NCBI GenBank assembly: GCA_001801025.1
Contig: MGWO01000007.1
Span: forward strand, 558,001 to 622,000
Direction: 5' to 3'
DNA length: 64,000 bases
Source of the DNA: Gallionellales bacterium GWA2_54_124
GTDB taxonomy: Bacteria > Pseudomonadota > Gammaproteobacteria > Burkholderiales > Gallionellaceae
The translations under genes were made by a program, and so were the position numbers. Below the pieces are notes generated by a model. That model was not told the DNA's origin and ran no database searches. It saw only the letters and a list, made by a program, of their open reading frames with translations. Shown here piece by piece: positions 44,672 through 53,917 of the stretch (position 1 is the first letter of the stretch; each line of letters begins with the position of its first letter).

Positions 44672-45466
44672 TTATCCTCGCAGTGCCGCGATCACGGGCC
44701 GGGTGTCTGGGCGCACGCCGCGCCAGATAAAGAAGGCTTCGGCTGCCTGTTCGATCAGCATGCCTAAGCCATCGGCAACCTGCGCGCCCTGTTCCCGGGC
44801 GAAGGTCATAAACGGTGTTTCGCGTCCGTACATCATGTCGTAGGCTAATGCGCCCGGGGCGAAAATTCCCTCGGGTAGCGGCACGGCGCTGTCAGTCAGT
44901 CCTGCTGAGGTTGCGTTGACGACGACATCGAACTGCAACTCCGTCAGGTTCTCATAACTGCCGCCCGTGACGCCTGAAAACGGTGCTGCCAGTTCGACCG
45001 CCTTGCTGGCCGTGCGATTGGCGATGGTCAGTGAGGCGCCGGCGTTTAGCAGCGGCAAGACCACGCCATAGGAAGCGCCCCCTGCACCCATCAGCAGGAC
45101 ATTTTTTCCTGCCAGAGAAGTGCCGATGTTCTGCTCAATGTCGCGCACCAGTCCCGCGCCATCGGTGTTGTCGCCCTCAATACCTGTCTCGGAAAAACAG
45201 AGTGTATTCACCGCCTGAGCCGCTTTTGCGCGCTCTGAAATGTCACTCGCGCATTTGTATGCCTCGAACTTGAACGGCACGGTGACGTTGCAGCCCTTGT
45301 AACTCTCACTGCGCAAGCGTTCGATGGTCGCAGCAAAACCATCCAGCGGCGCTTCGATGGCTTCATAGGAAATGTCCTGTCCGGTTTGTTTTGCAAATAG
45401 GGCGTGGATAAGCGGCGATTTGCTGTGTGAGATGGGGTTGCCGATAACGGCGTAGCGATCAGTCAT
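44672..45466 (-). CDS. aroE: Shikimate dehydrogenase
   Basis: NADPH-dependent reduction of 3-dehydroshikimate in aromatic amino-acid synthesis. AVIGNPISHSKSPLIH (substrate serines), CNVTVPFKFEAY with catalytic Lys66, EGDNTDGAG with Asp102, the NADP loop LLMGAGGASYGVV and the clamp NRTASKAVELAAPF are intact. The frame extends to 45541 but that part overlaps a repeat; ATG 45466 (MTDRYAVIG) gives the normal 264 residues. Confidence 0.96.
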   Translation of the reverse strand: MTDRYAVIGNPISHSKSPLIHALFAKQTGQDISYEAIEAPLDGFAATIERLRSESYKGCNVTVPFKFEAYKCASDISERAKAAQAVNTLCFSETGIEGDNTDGAGLVRDIEQNIGTSLAGKNVLLMGAGGASYGVVLPLLNAGASLTIANRTASKAVELAAPFSGVTGGSYENLTELQFDVVVNATSAGLTDSAVPLPEGIFAPGALAYDMMYGRETPFMTFAREQGAQVADGLGMLIEQAAEAFFIWRGVRPDTRPVIAALRG

Positions 45467-45510
45467 GTTATAGGGTGAGTGGTAAGTCGTAAGTGGCAAT
45501 TGGATTCGCA
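45467..45510. repeat. Partial interspersed repeat upstream of aroE
   Basis: GAGTGGTAAGTCGTAAGTGG directly precedes the aroE start on the other strand. It is one arm of the GTGGTAAGTGG element; the complementary arm is missing or decayed. Confidence 0.55.
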
Positions 45511-45580
45511 GGTGTATCTCTATCCAAGAGATAATTCGCAAAATTACAGCGCGTATTGTAACTGACAGGCAGCATATGAA

Positions 45581-46330
45581 TCATGCCGTATTGCGTGTGT
45601 TAAAGCGTACCGCGATCACACCGCCCGTTATGGCCATCGCCCACACGATGGCGGCACCGCACGGTAAGTCGAACAGGGCCGAGAGCAGCAGGCCTGCGGC
45701 GTAGCCTGTGACGCCGATGAGGGCTGCGTAGAGAATGCGGTGCTGTTCGATGCGGTAGGTTGCGAGCGCCGGGACGATCAGGCTGGCGAATACCAGATAG
45801 ACGCCGACCAGTTGTACCGAGGCAGTGACGGCCAGCGCGAACAGGGCGTAAAAGCCCAGATGGCCTGGCTGTTGCCAGCGCCAGACGGCCAGTAACACCG
45901 CGCTTAACAGGGCTGTTGCAATGAGTTGTGCCGGATTTACCCATAGGATTTGGCCGACCAGAAGATCCTTGAGGTGCTCGCCTGCATGCACGTCATGGCT
46001 CATCAAGAGGATGCCGCCTGAAGCCGCGAGCACAAAGGTCAGGCCGATGCAGGCTTCTTTAACATCGGGCAGGTTCTGTTCTATCCATGCCAGCAGGGCA
46101 GCTCCCAGCAGGGCGCTGGCCGCTGCGATGACTTGCACCATCAGCGGGTGTTCGGTCAGATTCAGCATCGAGGCTAACACGATCCCCAGTCCTGCGATTT
46201 GCGCCACCGCTAGATCGGCGAAGATCACGCCGCGCGTCATGACTTTCATGCCGAGCGGAATGTGGGTGGCGAGTACCAGCAGGCCTGCGATGAAGGCTGG
46301 AATCAGAATGTCGAGTTCGATGGAATTCAT
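45581..46330 (-). CDS. ZnuB-like metal ABC transporter permease
   Basis: ABC-3 family permease for zinc or manganese. The 249-residue protein has about eight hydrophobic segments and the family stretch GVIFADLAVAQIAGLGIVLA near residue 35, as well as LVGVYLVFASLIVPALA late in the protein. The start overlaps the binding-protein stop (ATGA). No ATPase (ZnuC) gene lies in the cluster, so one encoded elsewhere must serve it, or the pair differs from the canonical system. Confidence 0.88.
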   Translation of the reverse strand: MNSIELDILIPAFIAGLLVLATHIPLGMKVMTRGVIFADLAVAQIAGLGIVLASMLNLTEHPLMVQVIAAASALLGAALLAWIEQNLPDVKEACIGLTFVLAASGGILLMSHDVHAGEHLKDLLVGQILWVNPAQLIATALLSAVLLAVWRWQQPGHLGFYALFALAVTASVQLVGVYLVFASLIVPALATYRIEQHRILYAALIGVTGYAAGLLLSALFDLPCGAAIVWAMAITGGVIAVRFNTRNTA

Positions 46331-47220
46331 TTGAGTCCCGCCAGCAATCGCGCAATCGTGTCGTCGAACAGCGCATAAAGATCGGTTGCCTGAGCCGTGC
46401 CGCCGACCGTGTAAGGCAAGGAAACTGCCCTGATGTGCGCGCGCTCAGCAATCCAGTCGGACGGGCGACCCTCCTGATAGGCGGCACGCAGCACCATTTT
46501 TGCAGGATTTTTTTGCAACTCGCCCAGCACCTGACCCAGATAGGCGGCGCTGGGCTCCATGCCGGGTTTGGGTTCGAGTTCGGCCACTTGTTTGAGTCCC
46601 AGCCAGTTATTCAGATAGGGAAAACCCCTGTGCTGGGCGAGAATGGCGACCCCTTTGAGGGGGGCTGCCTGCTTTTCCCAACGTGCGATTGCGGCACGCC
46701 ACTGTAGATTGAACGTGACGAGTTGCTGCTGGTAATAAGTCGTGTTGGCAGGATCAATTTGAATCAGGCGCTTTGTCAGCGCATCGGCGACAGCCAAGAA
46801 ATTGCGCGGGTCCGTCTGAATGTGCGGATTGCCCGCAGCATGGACATCACCCTGGCTGCGATCGAGATGCGCGGGAATTTCCAGCATTCGTACAAAGCGG
46901 GCCGCTTCAAAATTGCCTGCGCCGCCCGGTGCGATGGCGCTGTTGGCCGATTCGCGCAGGATCACCGGCAGCCAGGCCATTTCCAGTTCGGCGCCGGTAC
47001 AGACCAGCAAGTTTGCGCGGCGTGCGTGTGCGATCAGGCTGGGACGCGCTTCCACGCGGTGCGGGTCCTGCAAGGCATTTGTCGCCGTATAAATGCTGGC
47101 TTTGTCGCTGGCGAGCAGTTGCGTGAGCGCCGCCCATTCCGGTTCACAGGCGAACACGTTGAGTACCGCATGAGCGGAGGTGCTGACCAGTAATAATGTT
47201 AACAAGATGAATTTATTCAT
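46327..47220 (-). CDS. ZnuA-like periplasmic metal-binding protein
   Basis: Cluster A-I solute-binding protein for zinc or manganese, 297 residues. A signal peptide (1-18, ending SAHA) is followed by CEPEWAALTQLLASDKASIY, LQDPHRVEARPSLIAHARRA (first His), VHAAGNPHIQTDPRNF (second His) and ILAQHRGFPYLNNWLG (third His). The acidic loop of strict ZnuA is absent, so metal choice is open. It is encoded with the permease downstream and an outer-membrane channel gene upstream, forming one metal-acquisition transcript. Confidence 0.88.
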   Translation of the reverse strand: MNKFILLTLLLVSTSAHAVLNVFACEPEWAALTQLLASDKASIYTATNALQDPHRVEARPSLIAHARRANLLVCTGAELEMAWLPVILRESANSAIAPGGAGNFEAARFVRMLEIPAHLDRSQGDVHAAGNPHIQTDPRNFLAVADALTKRLIQIDPANTTYYQQQLVTFNLQWRAAIARWEKQAAPLKGVAILAQHRGFPYLNNWLGLKQVAELEPKPGMEPSAAYLGQVLGELQKNPAKMVLRAAYQEGRPSDWIAERAHIRAVSLPYTVGGTAQATDLYALFDDTIARLLAGLK

Positions 47221-47229
47221 TATTTTTCC

Positions 47230-48600
47230 TTAGTATTGGTGTGCGCCGTGCGCACCCAGACTCATGATGTATTGCAGGAAAAGCTGGTTGTCGGGCAAGC
47301 CTTGCCGGGTGTTGTCGCGTGCCAGTTGCAGGCGCAGGCGGGAAAACTCGCTGGGGCTGTAATCAAGCATCCAGGTGGCACGCGACGGCATAAAGCGATA
47401 ATTGCTGATGACATTGCCGGCATTGAGTGCGCCGACAGACGCGGTGCCCGGATCGAGCTGATCGTAGCGTAAGCCCGTACGCCAGTGCGGCATGAACTGA
47501 ACCACGCTTTGCAGATACCAGCCGGTTTGTGTGTTGCGGTAACTGTCGGCGGTGATCAGGTTATACGTCAGCTGCCCGGACTCCTTGCGCTGGAAATACT
47601 CACCCTGTACTTTGATAGAGCGATTGGCCGTGTTGCCGTTGGGGGCGTATTTCCACACGAAGTCGAGGCCGGCGGTGCGGCTGTCGCCGGAAAAGCTGTT
47701 GGAGACGCCTCCCGGTGTACCGGCTATGTCTGGCACCCCTGTGCTGGTGCGATTTTCCGCCCGCGTGGTATGCAGCGATGCGCCTACGCGCCAACTCTGT
47801 TCGATTCCGATGTCATCGCCGATATGGGCGAATAGCACGCCCGAACCTGTGCCATTTTTTGCGCGATCAGAGCCCGGGAATCCGCGTCCGCGTCCTAATT
47901 CACCGCCCAGTTCGATGAAGGTGTCGGTGGGGGCCAGCCACTTCAGTTGAATGCCGTCTTCGCCTAATTGATTGTTCCACAGAGAGGCATATACCAGTGG
48001 TTGATCGACGAAATCCCAGGCATGGGCGTGGATTTCATTCAGATACCCCAGCCCTGAAAAATAGCGGCCAATCTTCAGATTGAGGCCGTGCCCCGGGGCG
48101 GAACTTTGCACGAAGGCGTTTTCCACGGTTACGCCACCAGCGGGTGCGAGCGCCAGTGTTGCGACGCCCCGATAGTCAGGATCTATGCTGGCCGAGATGC
48201 CGAGCTCTGATTCGCCTAAGTTAAATCCTTGCGTGTGGCCGGGATTTGCATTCATGGCAAAACCGGTGGCAGGCATCGCCGGATCTCGTTGCACGCTGCC
48301 GTAGGTGCCGCCAAGAATCAGCGAGAGGGCAGGATTGAACGCACCTTCGCCTGCAGGTTGTGAAGTGGCTTGTTGCGCAGCGGCTTGAGCTTTCGTTGCC
48401 ACGCTTTCAGCCTGATGGCTGGCCGATTCGGCCTGTTGCAAACGCTGCTCGAGTTGTGCGATGCGCTGCTCATAGCTTTGTTTTAACTGGTTAATCTGCT
48501 CGCGTATCGCTTGTAAATCGGCGTCAGAGGCGGCAAGGGACGCGAGCGGATGGCATAACAGCGCGGCAACGGCCACGCTCAAATAGGTTTTATTGAACAT
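47230..48600 (-). CDS. Outer-membrane channel-like protein of the metal-uptake cluster
   Basis: A 456-residue secreted protein with signal peptide (1-23, ALA-AS), an N-terminal coiled coil (about 28-75; EQRIAQLEQRLQQAES, a periplasmic trimer stalk) and a long beta-barrel region ending in aromatic residues (HGAHQY). The design resembles phosphate/anion-selective OprP/OprO-like or carbohydrate porins. No exact family is recognised. Position 9 bp before the znuA-like gene suggests it carries metal or metal complexes across the outer membrane. Confidence 0.75.
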   Translation of the reverse strand: MFNKTYLSVAVAALLCHPLASLAASDADLQAIREQINQLKQSYEQRIAQLEQRLQQAESASHQAESVATKAQAAAQQATSQPAGEGAFNPALSLILGGTYGSVQRDPAMPATGFAMNANPGHTQGFNLGESELGISASIDPDYRGVATLALAPAGGVTVENAFVQSSAPGHGLNLKIGRYFSGLGYLNEIHAHAWDFVDQPLVYASLWNNQLGEDGIQLKWLAPTDTFIELGGELGRGRGFPGSDRAKNGTGSGVLFAHIGDDIGIEQSWRVGASLHTTRAENRTSTGVPDIAGTPGGVSNSFSGDSRTAGLDFVWKYAPNGNTANRSIKVQGEYFQRKESGQLTYNLITADSYRNTQTGWYLQSVVQFMPHWRTGLRYDQLDPGTASVGALNAGNVISNYRFMPSRATWMLDYSPSEFSRLRLQLARDNTRQGLPDNQLFLQYIMSLGAHGAHQY

Positions 48601-48655
48601 TTTGACTCCTAAAATGGAAACAATCCCGGCGCGTTACGGCGGGACCAATATCTAT

Positions 48656-48952
48656 TTAGGCGGAGTAGGGAGGGGCGCGCGCCGAGAAGGCGACGAAAAG
48701 GCTGGATATCGCGGGCGCGGCGATTGGGCAATGCGGGGTGTCGTGGCTTGCCGTGAGTTCAAGGTGCACCGCGCTGCTGCCGATGCCGTGACCCAGTTGC
48801 GCGTAAGCGGCACACAGATCGCAATTGTGCGGCAGCGACTGATCTTGCGACTGATCTGCAATCGTATGCGAAATGCCGTGCGCGAGTCCGCCCGCCTGCG
48901 CGAACAGCAGCGCGAAAATCAGCAGGAATCTGGCAAGCAGAGAGTGAGACAT
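48656..48952 (-). CDS. Small Cys/His-rich membrane-associated protein (DUF2946-like)
   Basis: A 98-residue protein from ATG 48952 (frame opens at 48970). It has one N-terminal hydrophobic segment (ARFLLIFALLFAQAGGLAHG) followed by HGISHTIAD, CDLCAAYAQLGHG and HDTPHC, that is, several His and Cys pairs able to bind metal. Similar small proteins (DUF2946 type) occur next to metal-transport genes in betaproteobacteria. It leads the zinc-type cluster. The function is unknown; a metal-sensing or chaperone role is inferred. Confidence 0.62.
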   Translation of the reverse strand: MSHSLLARFLLIFALLFAQAGGLAHGISHTIADQSQDQSLPHNCDLCAAYAQLGHGIGSSAVHLELTASHDTPHCPIAAPAISSLFVAFSARAPPYSA

Positions 48953-48993
48953 GGGGCGCACTTTAACCAACTGTCATCAATCAGACAAGGTGT

Positions 48994-49842
48994 TTATTCG
49001 CTTTCGAGCTTGTCGGACGGGGTAAATGACCAGGTTCGGGTGATGGTCAGGATGTCCACATCGCGGGTGATGTCGGGCGGCAGCGGGGCGTAGGGGCCTG
49101 CGAGTTTGACGATGCGCATCGCGGCGGCATCGAGGATGCGGTGGCCGGAAGTGCGGCTCACCTCGATGTTTTCGATGCTGCCATCCGCCCTGATCGATAC
49201 ACTCAACTGCAGTTTGCCGTAGACCTGTTCTCGCCTTGCCTGCTCCGGATAGTTCAGGTTGCCGATGCGCTCGACTTTGACGCGCCAGTCTTCGATATAT
49301 TGTGCGAAGCGGTATTCTTGCGTGCGTGCGCCGATGAATTTACGGCGCGGCAATTTCTGGTAATAGTCGTTGTTTTTATTGATCTGTGCTTCTAGCCTCG
49401 CGATTTCCAGGCTGCGTTGCACCAAATCATCGGCATTGCTGCCAGGCGTGGTGTCGGACGGCTTTTGCTGCGGCGCCATTTTGTAGTTGCTTTTCATCTG
49501 CGTTAGCATACGGCGGGATTCTTCCTCCAGATGCGCGACGCTTTTGCTGGTTTGCTCGGGGGTAATCTGACTGTCCTCGCCGATATTGGGCAGCATGCTT
49601 TTAGCCTGCCTGTCCTCCGCAGTATTGCCGCCGCCATCCAGATTTGCCTGAGCTAATGCATCGGCTTGTAGCGGTTTGGATTGCGACTTGCTGTTGACCA
49701 GCACGACATGCAGCGGCTGCATGATATCGGATGCTTTGTTAGGTTCAGGCAATACCAGCGCGACGCCGAATAAGGCAAACGCGTGCACGGCGATGGAAAA
49801 CATCATCGCCAGCGAAATGCCTGATTTAAGCCGGTCTAGCAA
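48994..49842 (-). CDS. TonB-family energy transducer
   Basis: A 282-residue protein with an N-terminal membrane anchor (about 12-32, ISLAMMFSIAVHAFALFGVA), a long polar periplasmic linker with a coiled coil, and a C-terminal TonB domain (NYPEQARREQVYGKLQLSVS; GSIENIEVSRTSGHRILDAA; YAPLPPD). It would couple the proton motive force to outer-membrane receptors. It overlaps the RNase gene by 7 bp. No exbBD gene is nearby. It is close to the metal-uptake cluster, but the linkage in function is unproven. Confidence 0.86.
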   Translation of the reverse strand: MLDRLKSGISLAMMFSIAVHAFALFGVALVLPEPNKASDIMQPLHVVLVNSKSQSKPLQADALAQANLDGGGNTAEDRQAKSMLPNIGEDSQITPEQTSKSVAHLEEESRRMLTQMKSNYKMAPQQKPSDTTPGSNADDLVQRSLEIARLEAQINKNNDYYQKLPRRKFIGARTQEYRFAQYIEDWRVKVERIGNLNYPEQARREQVYGKLQLSVSIRADGSIENIEVSRTSGHRILDAAAMRIVKLAGPYAPLPPDITRDVDILTITRTWSFTPSDKLESE

Positions 49843-51788
49843 GCGCTCTCCTCTGCAGGTGTGCTGCTGTTGGCAACGGCAGCTTCAGGTGTGGCCGGTT
49901 CAGCCTCGCTGAGGTCGGCGTCCTCCTCCTCAGTCTGGATGCCGTCGCCGGTTGCAAGCGTTGCCACATAGCGGGTCAGTATCGACAGATCGAGCAGATC
50001 GATACCCGTGACAGCCAGTTGTACCCGCGTTTTGGACGGCAGTTGTTCAGGCAGGGAAGGGGCGCGGAACACCAGCGGAATGTCGCTCATCCGGACCAGA
50101 TTTTCCTTGATGACGGTTGCCTCTATCAGCTCGATATTTTCCTGTTGCAACCAGCGCAGGCACCAGTAACGTTCCATGTTGCGCTGGAATTCGTTATAGG
50201 TCGAATAGGTGGTATCGAAGTCGCGCAGGATGGCATACAGGCTGGTGTCGTTCTTTGGATACGGCGCGGGTTCATCTTTTAGCATGGCGATAATCTGACG
50301 CTGATTTACCATATCGACATAGCGGCGCAGGGGAGAACTCGACCACATGTATTGCGCAACGCCTAAGCCCTGATGGGGCGCCGCGACCGTGCTCATCCTG
50401 ACTTTGCCGCCCTGCTGGGTGCGGTAAATGCCGGGGAAACCGTGTTCAGCCAGATGTTTGCCCCATTCGCAGTTGACCAGAATCATCAATTCCGACACCA
50501 CCTTGTCGATCGGTGAGCCGCGACGGCGGTTCGAGATGGTGACATGATCATTTTCAATGTGGAAGTTATAGTCCAGCTGCGTGTTGTTGTCCGCTTTGCC
50601 GCGACCGATTTCCATTTTTTGCACGAGTTGCCAGAGCAGCGCCAGTTCGTGTGCATACGGATAGTCGAGGCGGCCTTCAGTCAGCGTGACTTCGTTGAAC
50701 AACGGTTCGAGTGTGTCGTGACGCAGGTTGGCGGCGATATGCACGCGTTCGACGCGGCTTTCATAACTGAGGATATCAAGCGTTCCGGCATCGACTTCGA
50801 TATACATCGACAGAGCAGGGCAGACGCGATCGGCGCTCAGGGTAAAGGCCTCTACCACGCTTTCCGGCAGCATGGTGATTTTCGAACCGGGCATATACAC
50901 CGTGGAGAGTCGGGACGCGGCCAGCTTGTCGCCGTCCGAATCGCGCGGCATGCCCAGCGCAGGTGCGGCGATATGCACGCCGATGCGCCAGTTGCCGTTG
51001 GGCAGTTTTCCCACCGAAAACGCATCGTCAATTTCGGTGGTGGTCGCATCATCAATACTGAACGCATTGATTGCTCCCATCGGCAATTCGTCCCATGTCG
51101 AGAGTTCAATAGGGGGAAATCCGGTGCCTTTCGGGAAATTTTCGAACAGAAATTTCTGGAAGTGGTAGTCCTGCGTGGAGGGCAGCGCGCCGCAGCGATG
51201 CAACAGATGAGGGGCGCTGATATGCGTTGCAGCACAGGCCGCTTCCAGCGCCTTGATTTCCAGCGTGTTGCGGTCGGGGTTGTAGAGCATCTGATTGAGA
51301 TGATCTTTAAACTCGGCGGGCAGCTCAAAGCGGATCAATTGTTCCGTCATGCGCGCCTGCAACGCCTGAGCCTGACGCTTTTTCTCGGCACCGGCAAGCG
51401 CCGCTTTCAGCACCTCAGGCGGGGCCGCGCGATAGCGGCCCCGCCCCTTCTTGTGAAAATAAATTGGCGCACTGTGCAGGCGGATCAAGGTCGCTGCCGC
51501 TTCCAGTGAGCTTGGTTTATGACCGAAGTATTCGGTCGCGATTTCCTCGAAACCGAATTCGTCGGCAGGACAGCACTCCCAGAGAAATTCCACCTCGATG
51601 TCAGATGCCAGCGTTTCAGCCTGCGGGATAAAATGGCTCATCTCGGGCTGGGTAAATTGCAGCATCACGTTGGTCGCCTTGATCTTGCTGCGCTTGCCGG
51701 ACAGGCTTTCGATCTGCAGGGAACTGGTGTTGTCGGTCATGATGCTGCCGACCTTGAAACTGCCGTCTTCTTCGTAAAGGATATTCAT
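49836..51788 (-). CDS. RNB-domain exoribonuclease (RNase II/R family)
   Basis: 3'-to-5' processive exoribonuclease. The central RNB domain shows AINAFSIDDATTTEIDDAFS (catalytic Asp cluster), WRIGVHIAAPALGM, RGSPIDKVVSELMILVNCEW and SSSPLRRYVDMVNQRQI. N-terminal cold-shock-like domains are short, and an acidic tail (EEEDADLSEAEP) ends the protein; this is the betaproteobacterial RNase II-type form rather than full RNase R. The frame opens at 51902, but a TATAAT lies at 51818-51813, so ATG 51788 (650 residues, MNILYEEDG) is preferred. Confidence 0.9.
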   Translation of the reverse strand: MNILYEEDGSFKVGSIMTDNTSSLQIESLSGKRSKIKATNVMLQFTQPEMSHFIPQAETLASDIEVEFLWECCPADEFGFEEIATEYFGHKPSSLEAAATLIRLHSAPIYFHKKGRGRYRAAPPEVLKAALAGAEKKRQAQALQARMTEQLIRFELPAEFKDHLNQMLYNPDRNTLEIKALEAACAATHISAPHLLHRCGALPSTQDYHFQKFLFENFPKGTGFPPIELSTWDELPMGAINAFSIDDATTTEIDDAFSVGKLPNGNWRIGVHIAAPALGMPRDSDGDKLAASRLSTVYMPGSKITMLPESVVEAFTLSADRVCPALSMYIEVDAGTLDILSYESRVERVHIAANLRHDTLEPLFNEVTLTEGRLDYPYAHELALLWQLVQKMEIGRGKADNNTQLDYNFHIENDHVTISNRRRGSPIDKVVSELMILVNCEWGKHLAEHGFPGIYRTQQGGKVRMSTVAAPHQGLGVAQYMWSSSPLRRYVDMVNQRQIIAMLKDEPAPYPKNDTSLYAILRDFDTTYSTYNEFQRNMERYWCLRWLQQENIELIEATVIKENLVRMSDIPLVFRAPSLPEQLPSKTRVQLAVTGIDLLDLSILTRYVATLATGDGIQTEEEDADLSEAEPATPEAAVANSSTPAEESAC

Positions 51789-51812
51789 GGAGGCGTGCGA
51801 AAAAAATTGGCA

Positions 51813-51818
51813 CGGATT
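51813..51818 (-). promoter_or_regulatory. -10 box of the RNB ribonuclease gene
   Basis: TATAAT on the minus strand, 24 bp before the chosen ATG at 51788. It rules against the longer open frame that begins upstream of it. The -35 is not clear. Confidence 0.5.
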
Positions 51819-51901
51819 ATAACAGTTCGGCCAGGCTCTTGCGGCGGGGAGCAGGATTTTAAAGGCGCGATGAGAAAGCGTTGCTACAGATGATTGAGTC
51901 A

Positions 51902-51926
51902 ATAAAAAAGCCGACTCGCGTCGGCT
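51902..51926 (-). terminator. Terminator of the cytochrome c gene
   Basis: Stem GCCGAC (51910-51915) / GTCGGC (51920-51925) with a TCGC loop; on the minus strand it is followed by TTTTTTATT. It separates the cytochrome gene from the RNase gene. Confidence 0.88.
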
Positions 51927-51947
51927 CTTTATGCGGATGAGTCAGTC

Positions 51948-52265
51948 TTACTTTTGGTTCAGAATCCAGCTCACGATGGTTTTGATGCTGTCATCGCTGA
52001 CAGACTTGCCGGTTGCCGGCATAGACATCGCGCCAAACGAACCTTTGCCGCCATTGCGCACTTTCAGTTCCAGTGCGGCTTGAGCGCCCTTGTCGTCTTT
52101 ATATTTTGCGGCAATATCTTTGAAAGACGGACCCACGGCTTTGCCGTCTACTTTGTGGCAGCCAGCGCAGCCGCTTTTCTTGAACAGCGCTTCACCGTCG
52201 TCGGCAAATGCAGTGGCTGAAATTGACAGGGCAGCCGTCATAGCGAGGATATAACGAAGTTTCAT
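51948..52265 (-). CDS. Class I c-type cytochrome (c551/c5-like)
   Basis: Periplasmic electron carrier of 105 residues. Signal peptide 1-21 (ATAFA-DD), heme-binding CAGCHKVDG (Cys33, Cys36, His37), and an axial Met in FGAMSMPATGKSVSDD. Size and the MSMPA loop fit cytochrome c-551/c5 family members that feed terminal oxidases or nitrite reductase. AGGAGACC upstream of the ATG is a strong ribosome-binding site, and the gene has its own terminator, so it is monocistronic. Confidence 0.94.
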   Translation of the reverse strand: MKLRYILAMTAALSISATAFADDGEALFKKSGCAGCHKVDGKAVGPSFKDIAAKYKDDKGAQAALELKVRNGGKGSFGAMSMPATGKSVSDDSIKTIVSWILNQK

Positions 52266-52346
52266 ACTGGTCTCCTTAGTTAAAAAATTGATAGCGGTAA
52301 TTGTACTCTCAACAAATGAGCGTTGAAATGTTTAAGTGCGGGAAGT

Positions 52347-53288
52347 TTATTTGACACCTGCCTGATGTGCCTGCTCGTCTGCAAAATAACTCGAACGAAC
52401 CATCGGGCCGCAGGCGGCATGATCGAATCCCATCGCTTTTGCTTCACGTTCAAACATGGCAAAACTTTCCAGCGGGGCGTAACGCAGTACGGGTAAATGC
52501 CCGTCAGACGGTTGCAGGTACTGCCCTATCGTCAGCATGTTTACACCGTGGGCGCGCAGATCCCGCATGACTTCCAGCACCTCTTCGTCGGTTTCCCCCA
52601 GCCCCAGCATTACGCCGGATTTGGTCGGAATGTCGGGGAAGCGGGTTTTGAAATCCTGTAACAGCTTTAAAGAGTGCGCGTAATCAGCGCCGGGTCGCGC
52701 CAGTTTATACAGGCGTGGCACGGTTTCCAGATTATGGTTGAGCACATCGGGCAGGCTGAGCGCCAGCGCATCCAGCGCTTCGGTCAGACGACCCCGAAAA
52801 TCCGGTACTAATATTTCAAGTCGCGTAGCGGGGGAGCTTGAGCGGATTGCACTCAGGCAATCGCTGAAATGCTGAGCTCCGCCGTCTCGCAGATCATCGC
52901 GGTCCACGCTGGTGATGACCACGTATTTGAGTTTTAAGAGACCGATCGAGCGCGCAAGGTTTGCGGGTTCCTCCGCATCGGGCGGCTGGGGTTTTCCGTG
53001 TGCCACGTCGCAAAACGGGCAGCGGCGGGTGCACACATCGCCCAAAATCATGAAGGTGGCCGTGCCTTTGCTGAAGCATTCGCCGATGTTAGGGCAGGAG
53101 GCTTCCTCGCAGACCGTCACCAGACTGTGTTCGCGCAACAGCTTTTTGACATCGTTATAGCCCGTGCCGGAAGCCGTTTTAACGCGTATCCATTCGGGTT
53201 TGCGCAGGCGTTCCTGTAGGGGCACGATTTTGATCGGATTGCGCGCCGTTTTGGCCGCGCCGGTTTGCTTGTTTTCATTGTTGCTCAT
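52347..53288 (-). CDS. lipA: Lipoyl synthase
   Basis: Radical-SAM enzyme inserting two sulfurs into octanoyl groups. The auxiliary cluster cysteines are Cys60, Cys65, Cys71 ([12 protein letters not shown]), and the SAM cluster is Cys86, Cys90, Cys93 (CTRRCPFC). The C-terminal RSSYFAD serine ligates the auxiliary cluster. The frame opens at 53423, but ATG 53288 overlaps the lipB stop (ATGA) and gives 313 residues, the usual size. Confidence 0.97.
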   Translation of the reverse strand: MSNNENKQTGAAKTARNPIKIVPLQERLRKPEWIRVKTASGTGYNDVKKLLREHSLVTVCEEASCPNIGECFSKGTATFMILGDVCTRRCPFCDVAHGKPQPPDAEEPANLARSIGLLKLKYVVITSVDRDDLRDGGAQHFSDCLSAIRSSSPATRLEILVPDFRGRLTEALDALALSLPDVLNHNLETVPRLYKLARPGADYAHSLKLLQDFKTRFPDIPTKSGVMLGLGETDEEVLEVMRDLRAHGVNMLTIGQYLQPSDGHLPVLRYAPLESFAMFEREAKAMGFDHAACGPMVRSSYFADEQAHQAGVK

Positions 53289-53917
53289 GCGCCAGCTTTC
53301 TTTAGATAGTGTTGCTGTAATCCGTGGATCAGGTTTTGTGTCAGTTCGGCTTGCAACTCGTTGAGACTGGCCGTGATACCCAGTTCTACGCATTGGGTGA
53401 CGCGCAGGCCGGAATAGCCGCACGGGTTGATGGAGTTGTACGGCGCAAGGTTCATGTCCACGTTGAGCGCGAGTCCGTGATAGCAGCAGCCGCGTTTTAT
53501 TTTCAGGCCCAGCGAGGCGATTTTTGCATTGCCGACATAGACGCCGGGTGCGTCGATGCGATTTTTTGCCGCTACGCCGTATTCGCCCAGCAAATCGACC
53601 ACCGCCTGTTCCATCAGGCTGACCAGTTCGCGCACATTGAGCCGCCAGCGGCGCAAATCAAGCATCAGGTAGGCGATGATCTGCCCCGGGCCGTGATAGG
53701 TAATCTGGCCGCCGCGATCGATTTTGACGACCGGAATGTCGGTCGCATTGAGCAGATGTTCGGGTAAACCGGCCAATCCCTGGGTGTAGGTGGGCGGATG
53801 CTGCACCAGCCAGATTTCGTCGCGCGTCTCGACTGTGCGCTCTTCGGTGAAGCGCTTCATCGCTTCCCAGGTTGGCTGATACTCGACCAGCCCCAGAGAG
53901 TGGATAACAGGATTCAT
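53285..53917 (-). CDS. lipB: Octanoyltransferase LipB
   Basis: Transfers octanoate from acyl carrier protein to lipoyl domains. [40 protein letters not shown] (catalytic Lys132) and INPCGYSG (catalytic Cys166) are intact. Length 210 is typical. It sits in a tight ybeD-lipB-lipA chain with 4-bp overlaps on both sides, as in E. coli and many betaproteobacteria. Confidence 0.97.
   Translation of the reverse strand: MNPVIHSLGLVEYQPTWEAMKRFTEERTVETRDEIWLVQHPPTYTQGLAGLPEHLLNATDIPVVKIDRGGQITYHGPGQIIAYLMLDLRRWRLNVRELVSLMEQAVVDLLGEYGVAAKNRIDAPGVYVGNAKIASLGLKIKRGCCYHGLALNVDMNLAPYNSINPCGYSGLRVTQCVELGITASLNELQAELTQNLIHGLQQHYLKKAGA

Noticed and set aside
47236-47835. Plus-strand frames within the outer-membrane channel gene
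   Set aside because: Shadow frames of a well-supported minus-strand gene.
51789-51902. Longer start for the RNB ribonuclease
   Set aside because: A TATAAT box lies within the extension, so a start upstream of it would be outside the transcript.
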